Source of the DNA: CAZSSH01 sp964609825
Lineage (GTDB): Bacteria; Verrucomicrobiota; Lentisphaeria; Victivallales; Victivallaceae
DNA length: 64,000 nt
Direction: 5' to 3'
NCBI GenBank assembly: GCA_964609825.1
Contig: CAZSSH010000004.1
Coordinates: 248,001-312,000 of the forward strand
In this document: piece by piece, positions 61,838-64,000 of the stretch
How the letters are laid out: each line of letters starts with the position of its first letter
Numbering within the stretch: position 1 is the first letter of the stretch
Program-made: the position numbers and the translations under genes
The notes under the pieces: generated by a model
Told to the model about the DNA's origin: nothing
Databases searched by the model: none
Seen by the model: the letters and a program-made list of their open reading frames with translations, nothing else

Positions 61838-63287
61838 GCGCATGTTGGCCGCCCCGCTTGCCGCCGGCAAAACCGCCTGGTGCATTTGGGGCGGATACGT
61901 TTTGGCGGTACTTGTATTGACGGCGCTGCATGAGCCTTGGCGCGATGAGCTGCAGTTTTGGCTGATTGCGCGCGACCTTGATTTGACCGGGATCATCCGC
62001 CACATGCGCTATGAGGGGCATTTTGTCTGGTGGATCTGGTTGCTGGTGCCGTTTGCCAAGCTCGGATTGCCGGTCATTTCGATGAATTTGCTGAGTGCGG
62101 CACTGCTGATCGGTGCTGGCTGGCTGTGGCTGTTTCGTTCGCCGTTTCCGCGTTGGTTTCAGGTCTTCTTTTTATTTTCCTACCCGATATTGTATTATTT
62201 TTCGGCAGTGGCGCGTTGTTACGCGCTGATTGTGCCGGTATTGTGGCTGTTGGCGGTGTATTACCCGGAGCGTTGCCGTCGCCCGCTGTTTTATACCTTG
62301 CTGATTGTGGCGTTGGTGCATACTCATGCATACATGGAGGGGTTGGCCGGGATTTTATTTGTTTTCTTTTTTTATGATGCGGTACTGGCGGACTGGCGGG
62401 GCAAAACACGGCGTCAAAAATGGTCGGGGACATTGGTTTTGCTGTTGGCGGTACTGGGAGTGGCGGCGGCACTGTTGCAGGTATTGCCGGCATTTGGCAG
62501 TACGCCGGTGGCGGCGGTCAGTGATCCGCGGACATTGTCTCTCAAGGACAGTTGGAACGATTATATGCTGCAAATGTTTCCGATGCGGGTTATGTCCGGA
62601 CACTTCCGGCACTTTTGGCTTTCTTTTTATAAAATAATCTGGGCCGCCGTTTTGTTTTACATCTTTTTACGTTCGCGGCGATTGGGGGTGATCGCCGCGG
62701 TCGGGGTAGGGTGGATATGGTTGTTTCACATGTTTTTGTATCCGATCGCGCTGCAACGCACCTTTTTGCCGGGGCTGATGATTGTTTTTGTCTGGTGGCT
62801 CGGTTGTCTGCTGCCGTCGCCGAAACAAAAGTTCAGCGGCTGGCTGCTTTTGTCTTTGCTGATTTTGCCTTGGTATTTTCTTCATCAGGTGACATGGCGC
62901 GATGTCCGGGGACTGTATTCGCCATTGCGTTTATGTTCGCAATTCATTGCATCCGCATCCGGGCCCGGAGTATGTTTTGTTGCCAACCCCAAAAGTTACG
63001 CGGGGATGCTGTCGGCTTACGCGCCGGCGGCGGCTATCTATGATTTTGAGGGCAATAAAATCAGCTACTTTGTCTACGGCAATCGTCCGCCGCTGCAAAC
63101 GGTCGTACCCGAAGATATTTTCCGGCAGCTGGATTGCAAGGTGTTTTATTTGATTTTACGTGATTTTGAGACGCCGCCGCCGGGAAACTGGAGCCGCCGG
63201 TTGATTTACTCGGCGCCGCGCCGGGCGGTGTGGAGCGACGAGATTTTCGATGTATATGAAATCCGCCTCGATTCCGATGAACATTAA
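61812..63287 (+). CDS. GT-C-fold membrane glycosyltransferase-like protein
   Basis: 491-aa multi-pass membrane protein. The start at 61812 (MKNQFAALKRMLAAPL) follows GGAG and overlaps the preceding gene. About ten membrane helices occur. The first outside loop carries HEPWRDELQFWLIARDLDL, with Asp-Glu as in GT-C enzymes and the GT39-like gene at 54216. A short soluble C-terminal part follows (about 385-491). The overlap with the FAD oxidoreductase suggests joint work in making or attaching an unusual sugar, but the substrate is unknown. Confidence 0.75.
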   Translation: MKNQFAALKRMLAAPLAAGKTAWCIWGGYVLAVLVLTALHEPWRDELQFWLIARDLDLTGIIRHMRYEGHFVWWIWLLVPFAKLGLPVISMNLLSAALLIGAGWLWLFRSPFPRWFQVFFLFSYPILYYFSAVARCYALIVPVLWLLAVYYPERCRRPLFYTLLIVALVHTHAYMEGLAGILFVFFFYDAVLADWRGKTRRQKWSGTLVLLLAVLGVAAALLQVLPAFGSTPVAAVSDPRTLSLKDSWNDYMLQMFPMRVMSGHFRHFWLSFYKIIWAAVLFYIFLRSRRLGVIAAVGVGWIWLFHMFLYPIALQRTFLPGLMIVFVWWLGCLLPSPKQKFSGWLLLSLLILPWYFLHQVTWRDVRGLYSPLRLCSQFIASASGPGVCFVANPKSYAGMLSAYAPAAAIYDFEGNKISYFVYGNRPPLQTVVPEDIFRQLDCKVFYLILRDFETPPPGNWSRRLIYSAPRRAVWSDEIFDVYEIRLDSDEH

Positions 63288-63340
63288 AGTTCATCAATTA
63301 TAAAATTGTTCAAAAAAGTCAAAAAAATATGAATTTACTA

Positions 63341-63368
63341 TTGACTTTTGGTGTTTTTCTGCTATAAT
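63341..63368 (+). promoter_or_regulatory. Promoter of the right-edge LacI gene
   Basis: TTGACT (63341-63346), 16 bases and TATAAT (63363-63368), about 36 bases before the ATG at 63404. Confidence 0.75.
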
Positions 63369-63386
63369 TAATGAAAATGAACATGT

Positions 63387-63414
63387 GAACAATATAGAAT
63401 TTAATGAACAATAT
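63387..63414 (+). repeat. Direct repeat GAACAATAT near start of LacI gene
   Basis: GAACAATAT occurs at 63387-63395 and 63406-63414, 19 bp apart; the second copy overlaps the start codon region. It may be a regulatory site or chance in AT-rich DNA. Confidence 0.3.
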
Positions 63415-64000
63415 GCCCGAATACACCATCAGAGATATCGCCAAAATGGCCGGAGTTTCCGTGGGGACGGTGAGCAGGATTTTAAATCATGCCGACAACG
63501 TCTCGGAGGATATCCGCAGCCGGACTTTGGACATCATCGCCAAGGTTAACTATCAGGCCGCCCCCCGCGGCCGCCGCGCCGCCAAGAGCTCCGGCGTCGT
63601 CAAAGTCGCCGCCAACCATAAAGTTTTGCGCCGCAATATTGCTTTGCTGCTTCCCGGGGTGACCCGCGAGTGGATGCATAACCAGTTGTGGATGGCCTAT
63701 CTCTCGGGGATCGAGTCGGCGATGCGTTCGCGCAACGGCCGCCTGACCATCTTTACCGCCGATTGCAATCCGGATGAGGTCGCCGGCGAAATTATCGGCC
63801 GCGCCGACGGGGTACTCTTAAAGGTGCAAAGTCCGGTGCCGGAATACGTGAGAGAAATCATGACCCATCTCCCGGTGGTCGGCTTCGGGATCGAAAAAAT
63901 CTCTTCACCGATCCCTCAAGTCGTCATCGACAACAATTTTGGCGGCGTCATCGCCACTGAGAAACTTTTGGAGCTCGGACACACCCGGATCGCTTTTGTC
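63404..64000 (+). CDS. LacI-family transcription regulator, N-terminal part (truncated by window edge)
   Basis: At least 199 residues, open to the right edge with no stop. The start at 63404 gives MNNMPEYTIRDIAKMAGVSV; an alternative ATG at 63413 would remove three residues. The helix-turn-helix (IRDIAKMAGVSVGTVSRILN, residues 8-27) and hinge are followed by a short basic linker, then the start of the sensor fold (ALLLPGVTREWMHNQLWMAYLSGIESAM, VVGFGIEKI, GGVIATEKLLELGHTRIAFV). No Shine-Dalgarno is visible, and the leader predicted from the promoter is short. By analogy to the other three cassettes, the genes beyond the edge may be a pseudopilin and a secreted enzyme. Confidence 0.92.
   Translation, partial: MNNMPEYTIRDIAKMAGVSVGTVSRILNHADNVSEDIRSRTLDIIAKVNYQAAPRGRRAAKSSGVVKVAANHKVLRRNIALLLPGVTREWMHNQLWMAYLSGIESAMRSRNGRLTIFTADCNPDEVAGEIIGRADGVLLKVQSPVPEYVREIMTHLPVVGFGIEKISSPIPQVVIDNNFGGVIATEKLLELGHTRIAFV

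Overview
The window looks like part of a Lentisphaerota (Victivallales-type) chromosome. The basis is indirect: moderately GC-rich housekeeping genes, several short secreted proteins with a type IV prepilin N-terminus and a C-terminal H-X9-DG-like motif, LacI/GntR-type sugar regulators, and very large secreted carbohydrate-active proteins. No phage, insertion sequence, CRISPR array, tRNA or rRNA was recognised. About 53 protein genes are supported. Two of them (ribosomal protein bS21 and an 8-Cys-type ferredoxin) are very short, and the first and last genes run off the window.

Layout. 1-1375: end of lnt. 1400-4780 (minus): regulator, pseudopilin and GH71-like enzyme. 4799-11232 (minus): tightly packed mfd, PHP phosphoesterase, CYTH protein, MFS transporter and ung. 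11358-12739: rpoD followed by rpsU. 12870-13391: repetitive secreted Gly/His- and Pro/Val-rich protein. 13596-17746 (minus): lpxK, galK, trpS and a TrmH-type methyltransferase. 17915: flavodoxin-like protein. 18539-23646 (minus): ruvB, zinc-ribbon protein, AlbA_2 protein and a DinG helicase. 23775: transketolase with a Cys-rich tail. 26051-31488 (plus): LacI regulator, pseudopilin and a 1228-aa secreted protein. 31539-37379 (minus): hisF, malic enzyme, GH78 rhamnosidase-like enzyme and a mutarotase. 37671: nitroreductase. 38187-38600: an unexplained structured, probably RNA-coding stretch. 38609-40102: nrdR and a lipoprotein. 40182-41954: pheA and a sugar-nucleotide-type epimerase. 41955-49334 (minus): LacI regulator, pseudopilin and an 1844-aa LamG/GH2 protein. 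49642-51864: NfeD-like protein and flotillin. 51921-55583 (minus): miaA, a GT-C membrane protein, ferredoxin and asd. 55679: ligA. 57549-59791 (minus): PP2C phosphatase, an OppF-like ATPase and a membrane protein. 59929-63287: DUF486 protein, FAD oxidoreductase and a second GT-C protein. 63404-end: a further LacI regulator.

The most striking feature is a recurring three-gene cassette: transcription regulator, then H-X9-DG pseudopilin, then a large exported carbohydrate-active protein. It occurs three times, in the same gene order, with unrelated enzymes (GH71-like, unknown 1228-aa, LamG-GH2) and with regulators of two kinds. A fourth copy may begin at the right edge. Two of the regulators have a near-consensus sigma-70 promoter with a palindromic candidate operator placed inside it or just downstream of it. 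This suggests self-contained, substrate-induced polysaccharide-use modules in which the pseudopilin takes part in export or surface display of the enzyme. The function of the pseudopilin is inference.

The second item of interest is a ~306-nt element closed by an 8-bp terminal helix between the nitroreductase and nrdR genes. It fits no gene and no RNA family that I could recognise with confidence.
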